Positions 8,931 through 17,447 of a DNA stretch of 30,641 nucleotides are shown piece by piece. The number at the start of each line of letters is the position of its first letter. Within the stretch, counting starts at the first letter, position 1. The position numbers and the translations under genes are program-made. This stretch comes from JANNXQ01 sp038238555 (GTDB lineage: Bacteria > Verrucomicrobiota > Verrucomicrobiia > Chthoniobacterales > Chthoniobacteraceae). The stretch covers positions 1 to 30,641 of the forward strand of contig JBBRXP010000055.1 of assembly GCA_038238555.1 (NCBI GenBank), in the 5' to 3' direction. Under the pieces are notes generated by a model. The model was not told the DNA's origin. It saw only the letters and a list, made by a program, of their open reading frames with translations, and did not search any database.

Positions 8931-9011
8931 AATGACGAATGACGAATGACGAATGACGAATGTTGAACGACGAATGGCACCTTCGTCATTCGTCATTCGT
9001 TATTCGTCATT
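8931..9011. repeat. Inverted tandem-heptamer element C (mreC/mreD gap, unit GACGAAT)
   Basis: The left arm 8931-8960 holds four GACGAAT units. It pairs with 8982-9011 (ATTCGTC units), 30 bp with one mismatch, around a 21-nt spacer that includes another GACGAAT. It begins 5 nt after the mreC TAG and ends 8 nt before the mreD ATG. Arm length and spacer length equal those of the element at 23475-23555. No flanking target duplication is apparent. Confidence 0.92.
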
Positions 9012-9019
9012 AACCCGCC

Positions 9020-9568
9020 ATGATCCCCTTCTTCCTCATCCTCCTCGCCTCCATGTTCGCCTCACTGGTCGCCCAGCATTTCATCCCGCCGCTGCCGCAC
9101 ATCGGCGCGCGTGTGCTGCTCATGCCCATCGTCATGTTTTATGGTGCGCTGGCGATGCCGCTGCCGGGCATGCTCATTCTCGTCTTCGTCGGCGGGCTCA
9201 TGTGGGATGCGCTGCACGTGCAGATCGTCGATGGCAACCTCGAGGTCGCGATGGGCTGGTCGATCCTGCTCTACGCGGCGCTCGGCGCGATCATGGGCGG
9301 GTTCCGGCCGCTGTTTCGGCGTGGGCGCTGGGAGATTCATTGCCTGCTCAGCGGGCTGTGTGTGGCCTTCATCGTTCTCGCCGAATATCTCATGATCACC
9401 TTCCGCCGCGAGCCGGTGAGCTTTGTCTTCAATCAGGAAATCGGCTGGCGCATCGGCGGCGCCGGCATCGTCGCGCTGCTGCTCTCGCCGGTCTGCTTTT
9501 TCGCGCTCGACTACCTTGCGCATCTCGTGGGCTACGATCCGCAACCGGAGAGGAAGGTGCGGCGCTAG
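9020..9568 (+). CDS. mreD: Rod shape-determining membrane protein MreD
   Basis: This 182-residue polytopic inner-membrane protein lies between mreC and the PBP2 gene, exactly where mreD is expected. Hydrophobic segments lie at about residues 1-18, 30-62, 75-97, 110-128 and 148-170. MreD sequences are poorly conserved, so the call rests mainly on size, topology and gene order. MreD is part of the Rod complex with MreC and PBP2. The ATG at 9020 follows closely on the right arm of a heptamer hairpin, and no Shine-Dalgarno sequence is visible. Confidence 0.88.
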   Translation: MIPFFLILLASMFASLVAQHFIPPLPHIGARVLLMPIVMFYGALAMPLPGMLILVFVGGLMWDALHVQIVDGNLEVAMGWSILLYAALGAIMGGFRPLFRRGRWEIHCLLSGLCVAFIVLAEYLMITFRREPVSFVFNQEIGWRIGGAGIVALLLSPVCFFALDYLAHLVGYDPQPERKVRR

Positions 9569-9570
9569 CC

Positions 9571-11862
9571 ATGGCCGGGCGATTCCGATTTGGCGGCGGT
9601 CCCATCGCCGAACTGCGCGTGTGGTTCGTCGCCCTGCTCATGCTGTGCGGGCTCGGCGCGCTTGTCGCCAAGCTCTGGTACGAGCAGGTGCTGCGCGGCC
9701 CGGCGTGGACGGCCAAGCTCGCCGGTCGCAGCGAACTGACCGTGCGCATCCCCTCGGTGCGCGGCGAGATTCGCGACCGCAACGGCGTCACGCTCGTCGG
9801 CAACCGCGCCAGCTACGAAGTGGATTTCTATCTCCCCGACATGGTGAAAGGCTACCGCCAGCAGAATGGCGCCGTGCCGCAGGTCGAGTATCTGGCGAAG
9901 GTAAAGCAGATGAAGAAAAAGCTCCGCGAGCCCGACATCGTGCGCATCGTCAATGAGAGCGTGATCCCGCGGCTGGTCGATCTCGACCTCGCGCGCGACT
10001 ACAATTCCGAGCGGCTGCAGAGGCACTACCGCAACGACACCGAGGTGCCCTTCAGCTACATCGAAGAGCTGGACTTTCCCACGATCGCAAAGTTCTCCGA
10101 ACACAACGTGGGCCTGCCCGGGGTGGAGATCGCCGTCAAACCCGTGCGGCAGTACGTCTATGGCGCGCTCGCCGCGCACTTGCTCGGCTACGTCGGCGCG
10201 CCTATCGACATCGACCGCCTGCCAGACGTGAAGCAGTTCACCTTTTACCAGCCCGACGTGGAGGGGAAATCACAGGTCGAGCAGAACCTCGACAAATGGA
10301 TCCGCGGCTCGCCCGGCATGCGCGTCTTGCAGAAGAACGTAAAAGGCGTGATCGAGAACGAGATCATGGAGCGCCACGTCGCGCCGCGGCAGGGCAACAA
10401 CGTGTACCTCACCATCGACGCGCGCATTCAATTCATCGTCGAGCGCGCGCTACGCGAGGCCCGCGTGGGCCGCGCCGCCGCCGTGGTGGCCGATCCCCGC
10501 AATGGCGACATCCTCGCGATGGCGTCCGTGCCGAGTTACGACCCGAACGTTTTCATCCCCAGCATCTCGAAGCCGGATTGGGAAAAGCTGACCGACGACG
10601 ACACCGATCCGCTCACCAATCGCGCCATCCAGGGCTACGCGCCCGGCTCGACTTACAAGACCGTGACCGCGCTCGCCGGCTTGCGCGCGGGCTTGTCGGT
10701 GGACCGCACCTTCAACTGCAGCGGCAGCGTCCCTTATGGAGCGAAGAACATGAAATGTTGGATCGCAGAAAAAGGCGGCGCGCACGGCACGCTCAATTTG
10801 CCCGACGCGCTCAAGAACTCTTGCAACTGTTTCTTCTACCAATGGGGCAACGCCGCCGGCATCGACCAGATCGACGCCGTGGGCGCCCAACTCGGCCTCG
10901 GGAAAAAAACCGGCGTGCCACTCACCGGCGAAAGCCCCGGCCTGCTTCCCGGCCCCGAGTGGCTGAAAACTGTAAGCCCAAACGAACGTTGGACGCAGGG
11001 CTACACCGCCAATGTTTCCATCGGCCAGGGTGCCGTCGAAGCCTCGCCGCTGCAGATGGCGATGGTCGTCGCCACCATCGCAAATCGCGGCACATGTTAC
11101 TATCCGCGCCTCGTCGCGCGCGTCGTCGATCAACAAGGCCGCGACGCTAAAGACGAAGACGGCAAACTCGTCGCGCCCCCGGAACCCAGAGTGCGAGCCG
11201 ATCTTCGGACAGTGGGCATCACCGAGAAGCAGATCGAATACGTGCGCGAAGGCATGAAGCGCGTGGTCGCCACCGGGACCGGCAAGAAGGCGCAGATCAA
11301 AGGCGTGACCGTCGCCGGCAAGACGGGCACCGCGCAATTCTGGCGTGAGAGCGACGGCAAAAAAGTGAAGGACAATCACACGTGGTTCATCTGCTTCGCG
11401 CCGTATGAAGAGCCGCGGTTTGCGATCTGCGTCTTCGTGCAAGGCGCCAAATCCGGCGGCGGCGTCTCCGCTCCCATCGCGCAAAAAATTCTCGAGGAAA
11501 GTCTCGCGCTCGAGAAAGGCTTCGAGGTGAAGCTCGAGCCGCTCACGCCAGCGGTCGGCCATTTCAATCCGATCGAAATGGTCGATTACAAAAAGAGCGC
11601 CGTGCCCACCGACATCGCCGGCCAGCTCCACGACGACGACCAGGAGCGCGCCGACCACTTCGATCCGCAGCTCAAAAAGAAAGTGCAGCAGATCGGCGCG
11701 CGCCCCGACATCCGCGCCGGAGCCGACGCCCGCGGCCAGGTCGCCGGCAAGGCCCCGCCCACGAAACCCGCCGCCGACAAGCGCAGTTTCATCCAGAAAT
11801 TTTTCGGTATCCCATCCACGCCACCGCGACCGACGCAGCCGCCGAAACCCGGCGGGCGCTGA
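9571..11862 (+). CDS. mrdA: Penicillin-binding protein 2 (elongation transpeptidase)
   Basis: Class B transpeptidase that cross-links peptidoglycan during cell elongation. The 763-residue protein has a short cytoplasmic start, one membrane anchor (about residues 15-37), a PBP dimerisation domain (SVRGEIRDRNGV onward) and a transpeptidase domain. The three catalytic motifs are present: Ser360-Thr-Tyr-Lys363 (PGSTYKT), Ser417-Cys-Asn419 and Lys584-Thr-Gly (GKTGTA). After about residue 660 there is a charged, proline-rich C-terminal extension (ending PPRPTQPPKPGGR) that is longer than usual. AGGAAGGTG about 12 nt upstream may act as ribosome binding site. The start is 2 nt after the mreD stop. 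In many bacteria rodA follows; here rng follows instead. Confidence 0.97.
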   Translation: MAGRFRFGGGPIAELRVWFVALLMLCGLGALVAKLWYEQVLRGPAWTAKLAGRSELTVRIPSVRGEIRDRNGVTLVGNRASYEVDFYLPDMVKGYRQQNGAVPQVEYLAKVKQMKKKLREPDIVRIVNESVIPRLVDLDLARDYNSERLQRHYRNDTEVPFSYIEELDFPTIAKFSEHNVGLPGVEIAVKPVRQYVYGALAAHLLGYVGAPIDIDRLPDVKQFTFYQPDVEGKSQVEQNLDKWIRGSPGMRVLQKNVKGVIENEIMERHVAPRQGNNVYLTIDARIQFIVERALREARVGRAAAVVADPRNGDILAMASVPSYDPNVFIPSISKPDWEKLTDDDTDPLTNRAIQGYAPGSTYKTVTALAGLRAGLSVDRTFNCSGSVPYGAKNMKCWIAEKGGAHGTLNLPDALKNSCNCFFYQWGNAAGIDQIDAVGAQLGLGKKTGVPLTGESPGLLPGPEWLKTVSPNERWTQGYTANVSIGQGAVEASPLQMAMVVATIANRGTCYYPRLVARVVDQQGRDAKDEDGKLVAPPEPRVRADLRTVGITEKQIEYVREGMKRVVATGTGKKAQIKGVTVAGKTGTAQFWRESDGKKVKDNHTWFICFAPYEEPRFAICVFVQGAKSGGGVSAPIAQKILEESLALEKGFEVKLEPLTPAVGHFNPIEMVDYKKSAVPTDIAGQLHDDDQERADHFDPQLKKKVQQIGARPDIRAGADARGQVAGKAPPTKPAADKRSFIQKFFGIPSTPPRPTQPPKPGGR

Positions 11863-11918
11863 GTTTAATTTAGAAAAGACTCCCGGTGCTTTCGAAACTT
11901 TATCCCACACTCATTTCC

Positions 11919-13490
11919 ATGACCGACCGCGTCAAAAGACTCATCGGCCTGGCCCCGCGCCAGACCGGCAACAAGCTCATCATCAACTGCGAAAAACTCG
12001 AGCGCCGCGTCGCGCTGCTCGAGGGCGGCGTGCTCGAGGAATACTCCATCGAGCGCGAGACCGATCACAACATCGTCGGCAGCATCTTTAAAGGCCGCGT
12101 GCGCAACATCGAGCACGGCCTCAAAGCCATGTTCGTGGATATCGGCTACGAGAAAAATGCCTTCCTGCACTTCTGGGACGCGCTCCCCGCCGCGCTCGAC
12201 AGCGGCATCGAAGAAGTCGAGCGGCAGGGAAAGAAAAAGGAAAAGCGCATCACCGCCAAAGACATCCCGAGCATCTATCCCGTGGGCAGCGAAGTGCTCG
12301 TGCAAGTCACCAAAGGCCCCATCAGCACCAAGGGCCCGCGCGTCACCACCAACCTCTCGCTCGCCGGCCGCTTCCTGGTGCTCATGCCCTACAGCGAACA
12401 GTGCGGCATCTCGCGCAAGATCGACAGCCCCAAGGAACGCGACCGCCTCCGCAAAATCTTGAAAGATCTCAACGTGCCCGAAGGCATCGGCATCATCATC
12501 CGCACCGTCGGCGAGGGCCAGAAAGCGCGCTACTTCGTCCGCGACCTCGCCTACCTGATGGAGCAGTGGAGGGCCATCGAGGCCGCGATGAAAGAGAAGC
12601 CGTCTCCCGCCTGCGTCTTCGAGGAACCCGGACTCATCGAGCGCACCGTGCGCGACTTCCTCACCGATGAAATCGACGAGGTAGTATGCGACGACGAAAA
12701 AGCCGTGCAGCAGATGACCGAGATGGTCGGACAAATCTCGAAGCGTTCGGCCGCGCGCATCAAACACTATCCCGGCACCACGCCCATCTTCGAAAACTAC
12801 GACGTCCAAAAACAGATCGACGATAGCTTCCACCGACAAGTGTGGCTGCCATGCGGCGGCTACATTGTTATCGACGAGACCGAGGCGCTCATAGCTATCG
12901 ACGTGAACACTGGCCGCAACAAAGGCGGCAAGGATGTCGAAAAGACAATTCTGCAAACCAACCTCGAAGCCGCCGACGAAATGTCGCGCCAGATGCGCTT
13001 GAGAAACATCGGCGGTCTCATTATCGGCGACTTCATCGACATGAAAGGCCGGCGCGATCAGCAGAGCGTCTATCAGCGCATGAAAGACCGCCTGCGCCGC
13101 GACAAAGCCAAGACCCATGTCCTACCCATCAGTCCGCTAGGTCTCATGGAAATGACGCGCCAGCGAGCCGCCGAATCCATCAGCGGCACCGTCTATGAGA
13201 CCTGCCCATATTGCCACGGCCGCGGCCAGGTCAAGAGCGCCATGACCATGAGCGTCGAGCTCCAGCGCGAGCTACACCTGGTCATGCGCAAATATCAGGA
13301 CACCATCCACGACATCAAAATCATCGTGAACCCCCACGTCCTCGAACGCCTGCGCACCGAAGACGAAGAACTGCTAGTGGACATCGAAAGAAAATACGCC
13401 GCCCGCCTCACCTTCCGAGGCGACCCGACCTATCACCACGAAAAGTTCACCATCACCGACGCCAACACCGGCGTGGAGTTGAAATCGTAA
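11919..13490 (+). CDS. rng: Ribonuclease E/G family endoribonuclease
   Basis: Single-strand endoribonuclease for rRNA maturation and mRNA turnover. The 523-residue protein has an S1 RNA-binding region (NIVGSIFKGRVRNIEHGLKAM), the DNase I-like catalytic core with metal ligands Asp328 (IAIDVNTGRNKGG) and Asp371 (GLIIGDFIDM), and the zinc-link CPYCHGRG with Cys429 and Cys432. It lacks the long C-terminal scaffold of E. coli RNase E, so RNase G is the nearer label. The S1 domain carries a lysine-rich insertion (RQGKKKEKRIT), common in non-proteobacterial forms. An in-frame GTG at 11886 would add 11 residues and has an AGAAAAG stretch ahead of it, so the start is open. It is the last gene of the mre cluster. 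Confidence 0.95.
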   Translation: MTDRVKRLIGLAPRQTGNKLIINCEKLERRVALLEGGVLEEYSIERETDHNIVGSIFKGRVRNIEHGLKAMFVDIGYEKNAFLHFWDALPAALDSGIEEVERQGKKKEKRITAKDIPSIYPVGSEVLVQVTKGPISTKGPRVTTNLSLAGRFLVLMPYSEQCGISRKIDSPKERDRLRKILKDLNVPEGIGIIIRTVGEGQKARYFVRDLAYLMEQWRAIEAAMKEKPSPACVFEEPGLIERTVRDFLTDEIDEVVCDDEKAVQQMTEMVGQISKRSAARIKHYPGTTPIFENYDVQKQIDDSFHRQVWLPCGGYIVIDETEALIAIDVNTGRNKGGKDVEKTILQTNLEAADEMSRQMRLRNIGGLIIGDFIDMKGRRDQQSVYQRMKDRLRRDKAKTHVLPISPLGLMEMTRQRAAESISGTVYETCPYCHGRGQVKSAMTMSVELQRELHLVMRKYQDTIHDIKIIVNPHVLERLRTEDEELLVDIERKYAARLTFRGDPTYHHEKFTITDANTGVELKS

Positions 13491-13493
13491 GTG

Positions 13494-13856
13494 GGGTGAA
13501 GGCGTCGAGCTCGAGGATGCGGCCGCCGCCGCGCTTCTGCGTCATGGCGCGGTCGTGTTCGTCGGCGAGGTGCCGCTGCACGCAGGTGAGCAGGAAAGTG
13601 CGCGGACGGCCCTTGTCGCCATCGGCTGCGGCGAGGAAATTTTTCTCGAGTAACCGCGCGAAGAAGCCTGCGTGAGATCCTCGGCATCGTGCGCGCTTTT
13701 CCCGCTGCGGCGGATGTAGGCGTAGATGGGGAACCAGCACGCGCCGCAGAGTTGCGCGAGTGCGGTCTGCGCGCCGGGGTCGTCGGTCGCGACGACGCGA
13801 TGCACGAGACTCCAGCGGATGGTGAGGAAGGAATGCGGGGCGGCTTCGGAAGACAT
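13494..13856 (-). pseudogene. Truncated, frameshifted ECF-type sigma-70 factor
   Basis: From ATG 13856 the frame reads as region 2 of a PVC-style ECF sigma factor (TIRWSLVHRVVATDD, ACWFPIYAYIRRSGKSAHDAEDLTQ). The expected continuation, GFFARLLEKNFLAAADGDKG and KRGGGRILELDA, lies in a different frame. One missing base near 13667 (CAG-GCTTC for CAG-GGCTTC) explains the shift. After KRGGGRILELDAF the similarity stops abruptly, within a few bases of the rng stop codon. The whole C-terminal half, including region 4, is therefore gone. The base deletion alone could be a sequencing error, but the truncation could not. No anti-sigma gene is adjacent. The remaining 85 nt up to the flavoprotein gene (13857-13941) show nothing. 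Confidence 0.75.
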
Positions 13857-13941
13857 GGCTCAGTTGAGTGGTTCTACCTTTGTGTTCGGGAAACAGGGAG
13901 ACGGAGTTGCAGACGCCGCGCCTTTCGCGTGATCCTGCGAA

Positions 13942-15348
13942 ATGCACGAACCGGACTTCGATTTCCTCGTCATCGGCGGCGGCAGCGCGGGATATGCGGC
14001 CGCTGCCGCGGCGGCGCGGCTCGGGCTGAAGACGGGCGTGATCGAAGGCGGCGCGGAAGTGGGCGGGCTCTGCATTCTGCGCGGGTGCATGCCGAGCAAG
14101 ACGCTGTTGGAATCGGCGCATCGCGCGGAGGCAATTCGCCGCGCGGGGGAGTTTGGATTGCGCGCGGAATTCATCGCGGCGAGCGGCGCGGCGATCCGCG
14201 CGCGCAAACGCCGGCTCGTCGGCGAGTTTGCGGAATACCGGCGCGGCCAGCTCGAAGACGGGCGCTTCGAATTCATTCGCGGGACCGCGGCATTCGTCGA
14301 TGCGCACACCGTCGAGGTGCGGCTCCGCGAGGGCGGCCTGCGGTCGATCGCGGCGCGCACATTTCTCATCGCCACGGGCTCGGTGCTGCATTGGATCGAT
14401 CTCCCCGGCTTGCGCGAAGCGGGCTCATGGACGAGCGACGACGCGCTCGATGCGGATACGATCCCCGCGTCGGTCGTCATCCTCGGCGGCGGCGCCATCG
14501 CGGTGGAGGCGGCGAGCTATTTCGCGGGCGTGGGTTCGAAGGTCACGATGATCCAGCGCAGCGCGCAGATCCTTACTGGGAGCGACTTCGACGTGGCCTC
14601 CGCGTTGACCGAAGCCCTCGAGCGCCGCGGCATCGTCATCCATCGTGGCGCCGCGCTTCTTCGCGCCGAACGCGCGGAGCCCGGCAAGCGCGTTGTCTTT
14701 GATTGCGATGGCCAGGAGTGCGCGGCGGAAGGCGACGAGATCATCTACGCGCTGGGCCGCGGCCCGGCCACGGCGGGACTCGCGTTGCAGAAGACGGGCA
14801 TCGCGCTCGCCGGCTTGCGCCTGCGCACCGGGCGCACACAGCAGTGCGGCGGGCGGCATCTTTTTGCGGCGGGAGATGTGTGCGGTCCGCACGAAATCGT
14901 GCACATCGCCGTCCAGCAGGGCGAGCTCGCCGCGCGCAACGCCGCGCGCCTCCTCGGCCGGCTCGACGGTGCGTTCGAAGAGATCGACTATCGGCTCAAG
15001 CTGCTCGTGATTTTCACGCATCCCGAAGTCGCCACCGTGGGCCTCAGCGAGATGGAGTGCGTGGCGCAGGGGCTCGATATTCTCGTGGCCAAATATCCTT
15101 TCGCCGATCACGGCAAAGCACTCATCCGCGGCGAGACCGATGGCTTCGTGAAACTCATCGTCGAGCGCGCGTCGCGGCGCATCGTCGGCGCGGCGTGCGT
15201 TGGGCCCGAGGCCGCGGAATTGATCCACGAGATCGTCGTCGCCATGCATTTCCGCGCAACCGCCGGCGACCTCGCGCGCCTCCCGCATTATCATCCCACG
15301 TTGAGCGAAATCTGGACGTATCCGGCGGAAGAGTTGGCAGAGAGCTGA
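13942..15348 (+). CDS. Dihydrolipoamide dehydrogenase-like pyridine nucleotide-disulfide oxidoreductase
   Basis: This 468-residue FAD/NAD-linked flavoprotein is of the lipoamide dehydrogenase/glutathione reductase/mercuric reductase class I type. It shows the FAD dinucleotide motif VIGGGSAGYAAAAAAARLG (about residues 10-28), the redox pair Cys44-x4-Cys49 (GGLCILRGCMPSK), a second nucleotide-binding motif (VVILGGGAIAVEAASYF), the FAD-binding LFAAGDVCG and the C-terminal HYHPTLSEIW with the His-Glu relay. All catalytic elements are intact. No 2-oxo acid dehydrogenase E1/E2 genes are nearby, so the substrate is unknown. It may be a stand-alone disulfide reductase. It is convergent with the sulfatase gene, the two stops being 3 nt apart, and no terminator is visible. 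Confidence 0.88.
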   Translation: MHEPDFDFLVIGGGSAGYAAAAAAARLGLKTGVIEGGAEVGGLCILRGCMPSKTLLESAHRAEAIRRAGEFGLRAEFIAASGAAIRARKRRLVGEFAEYRRGQLEDGRFEFIRGTAAFVDAHTVEVRLREGGLRSIAARTFLIATGSVLHWIDLPGLREAGSWTSDDALDADTIPASVVILGGGAIAVEAASYFAGVGSKVTMIQRSAQILTGSDFDVASALTEALERRGIVIHRGAALLRAERAEPGKRVVFDCDGQECAAEGDEIIYALGRGPATAGLALQKTGIALAGLRLRTGRTQQCGGRHLFAAGDVCGPHEIVHIAVQQGELAARNAARLLGRLDGAFEEIDYRLKLLVIFTHPEVATVGLSEMECVAQGLDILVAKYPFADHGKALIRGETDGFVKLIVERASRRIVGAACVGPEAAELIHEIVVAMHFRATAGDLARLPHYHPTLSEIWTYPAEELAES

Positions 15349-15351
15349 CTC

Positions 15352-17223
15352 TTAACGTCCCAGCAGCCGCGGGACATATTCTTTGAAACGCGCATCTGGA
15401 GCGGGGCCGCTCGTGGGCAGTGCTTTGAGGGTGGCGGCGAGCGGCGCAGCTTTTTCGCCAAGAGCATCGATGGCATTGAGCGCGGCCATGACGGTGAAGA
15501 CGTCGTGCTTCGACCAATCCGCGTGTCCGGCGAGAAGAGGAAGGACGCGGGCGAGATCGGCGGCGGTGCCGTAGCGGCCGAGGGCTTCGGCGGCGGCGAT
15601 GCACACGTCGGGCGAGGAGTCTTCCAGTGCTTTGATCAGTTCGTCGTGCGCGGCTTTCACCCCGTCCGCGCCGCGCATGAGCAGGCCGAGCACGGACCAG
15701 TAACGCACGCCGGGTTCGCTGTCAGTGAGCGAGGCTTTGAGCGCGAGCACGACTTCCGGTTTGAGCGAAGAGGCGAGATCGGCGGCAGCATAGACGCGGG
15801 AAAAAGGATACTTCGCCTCGTCGTGGCCGAAGTCATAAGGCGTGGACCCCGCGCTGCGGCGGTGAAACTCACCCTCGGGTAACAAGCCCACGTCGCGCAT
15901 GAGAGCTTCGTGCGCGGCCGAGGCTGCGCGGAGTAACTCCAGCTTGGCACGGTGTTCGGGCGCGGAAGCGAGATTGGTTACTTCGTCGGGGTCAGATTGT
16001 AAGTCGTAGAGTTCCTCCGGCGGTTTGGTCTTCCAAAACGCGGACTGCGCGGCGTTAAGTTTCCCTTCCTTAAACATCTGCTCCCACACCCGAGTCGTGG
16101 GCGTCTGCCACATATAGTTGATGTGCTGGGCGTAGATCTTATCCGGCCGGAAATTGCGGACATAAACGAAGCGTCCATCGGTAACACTGCGCACACAGTC
16201 GTAACGCTCATCCATCCGCCCGCGGAAGCCATAGACGAAAGACTGCGGCGCTTCCTGATATTGCCCGAGGAATGCATGGCCTTGCATCCAATCCGGCGGC
16301 TTGATCCCCACGAGGCTGAGTAACGTAGGCGCGAAATCGACGAAACTAACAAGCCGGTCTGACTTACCCCCAGCCTTATAGTCAGGAGGACGCAGATCCT
16401 TGAACTTATCCGGGATGCGAATGACCAGCGGTACTTGTAACCCAGAGTTATAAGGCCAGCGCTTACTCCGCGGCATCCCGGAACCGTGGTCGGCGTAATA
16501 GAAGACGATGGTATCTTCGGCGAGACGGTCTTCGGCAAGCTGGCGCAAGAGGACGCCGGCGTCCGCGTCGGCCTCGCTCACCTGGTCGTAGTATTGAGCC
16601 CAATCCTGGCGCACCTCCGGCGCATCGGGATGATAAGCTGGCACGCGCACCTTTGCCGGGTCGTGCACTGCCTTGTGCGGGCGCGTGCGAATCTGGCTCT
16701 CATGACTTTTCACGGAGTTAAAGACGGCGAAGAAAGGCTGGCCTGCAGGCCTGTTGCGCCAGTGCGCTTTGCCGGAAGAATCGTCCCAAACCACTCCGGG
16801 CTTGGAGAGGTTGTAATCCTCCTTTGAGTTATTAGTGCAGTAATAACCCGTCTCGCGGAGATACTGCGGATACATCTTCTTGCCCGCCGGGTAAGCTGAC
16901 ATGCTGCGCATATGCTCGCCTCCGGTGCTCGGCGGATACATGCCGCTTATCAGCGTAGTGCGCGCCGGAGCGCATACCGGTGCATTCGACCAGCAATGGG
17001 TATAGATGATTCCGGTGGCGGCTAACTGATCGACATTAGGAGTGGTGGCATAGGTATCTCCATAACAACCCATGTGCGGGCCGTGATCCTCGCTGGTGAT
17101 CCATAAGACATTTGGCCGCGACTTATCCGCCGCCAAACCCGTCGGAGGCGCGATCGCAAGCACAATCGCAACGAATTGCCCCAGGGCTCGAGAGAGATGA
17201 GAAGAAGTCGATGTATGATTCAT
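15352..17223 (-). CDS. Secreted formylglycine-dependent sulfatase with C-terminal HEAT-like repeats
   Basis: Type I sulfatase that hydrolyses sulfate esters or N-sulfates, probably on polysaccharides, in the periplasm or outside the cell. From ATG 17223 the protein has 623 residues. It has a signal peptide (FVAIVLAIAPPTGLAA, cleavage near residue 32), SRPNVLWITSEDHG with the metal-binding acidic pair, and the sulfatase signature VCAPARTTL with Cys84 as the residue turned into formylglycine. A second metal site is YYADHGSGMPRSKRWPY. The C-terminal third (about residues 480-610) looks like HEAT repeats (YWSVLGLLMRGADGVKAAHDEL and related), an arrangement common in Verrucomicrobia and Planctomycetes. 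The sulfatase part is visibly less GC-rich than the repeat part and the neighbours. No Shine-Dalgarno sequence is visible. Confidence 0.93.
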   Translation of the reverse strand: MNHTSTSSHLSRALGQFVAIVLAIAPPTGLAADKSRPNVLWITSEDHGPHMGCYGDTYATTPNVDQLAATGIIYTHCWSNAPVCAPARTTLISGMYPPSTGGEHMRSMSAYPAGKKMYPQYLRETGYYCTNNSKEDYNLSKPGVVWDDSSGKAHWRNRPAGQPFFAVFNSVKSHESQIRTRPHKAVHDPAKVRVPAYHPDAPEVRQDWAQYYDQVSEADADAGVLLRQLAEDRLAEDTIVFYYADHGSGMPRSKRWPYNSGLQVPLVIRIPDKFKDLRPPDYKAGGKSDRLVSFVDFAPTLLSLVGIKPPDWMQGHAFLGQYQEAPQSFVYGFRGRMDERYDCVRSVTDGRFVYVRNFRPDKIYAQHINYMWQTPTTRVWEQMFKEGKLNAAQSAFWKTKPPEELYDLQSDPDEVTNLASAPEHRAKLELLRAASAAHEALMRDVGLLPEGEFHRRSAGSTPYDFGHDEAKYPFSRVYAAADLASSLKPEVVLALKASLTDSEPGVRYWSVLGLLMRGADGVKAAHDELIKALEDSSPDVCIAAAEALGRYGTAADLARVLPLLAGHADWSKHDVFTVMAALNAIDALGEKAAPLAATLKALPTSGPAPDARFKEYVPRLLGR

Positions 17224-17274
17224 AAGAAGGGAATGAACGTTGTTAAGAATGTGTGAGGCGCCGAGGCTGGCGGG

Positions 17275-17302
17275 CAATTTTCAATTTTCAATTCTCAATC
17301 TA
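17275..17302. repeat. One-armed tandem heptamer F (unit CAATTTT) in the sulfatase/dnaG gap
   Basis: Four consecutive units, CAATTTT, CAATTTT, CAATTCT and CAATCTA, occupy 17275-17302. No complementary arm was found within the 224-nt divergent gap. The repeat supplies a weak promoter-like pair for dnaG: TTTTCA (17278-17283), 17 nt, then TACTAT (17301-17306). The rest of the gap (17224-17447) shows no further structure. Confidence 0.6.
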
Positions 17303-17447
17303 CTATCACTGCACGGCAGGCTACCGGTGAATGTCGTTCGCGGCGAGTTTCGGCGCTCGGACTGCGCGATGGAGGCGATGGCTTTTTGCGAACGATTGCC
17401 GGAGGCAGGATTTGCGCCGGAATCGGGCCGCCGTTACAAGCTCTGCC

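Noticed and set aside
8953..9570. 206-codon N-terminal extension of PBP2
   Set aside because: It begins in a repeat arm and reads mreD out of frame. The PBP2 start at 9571 is 2 nt after the mreD stop and has a possible ribosome site.
10450..11910. 486-codon open frame antisense to the PBP2 gene
   Set aside because: It is a shadow of the transpeptidase coding frame, with no motifs and low-complexity composition.
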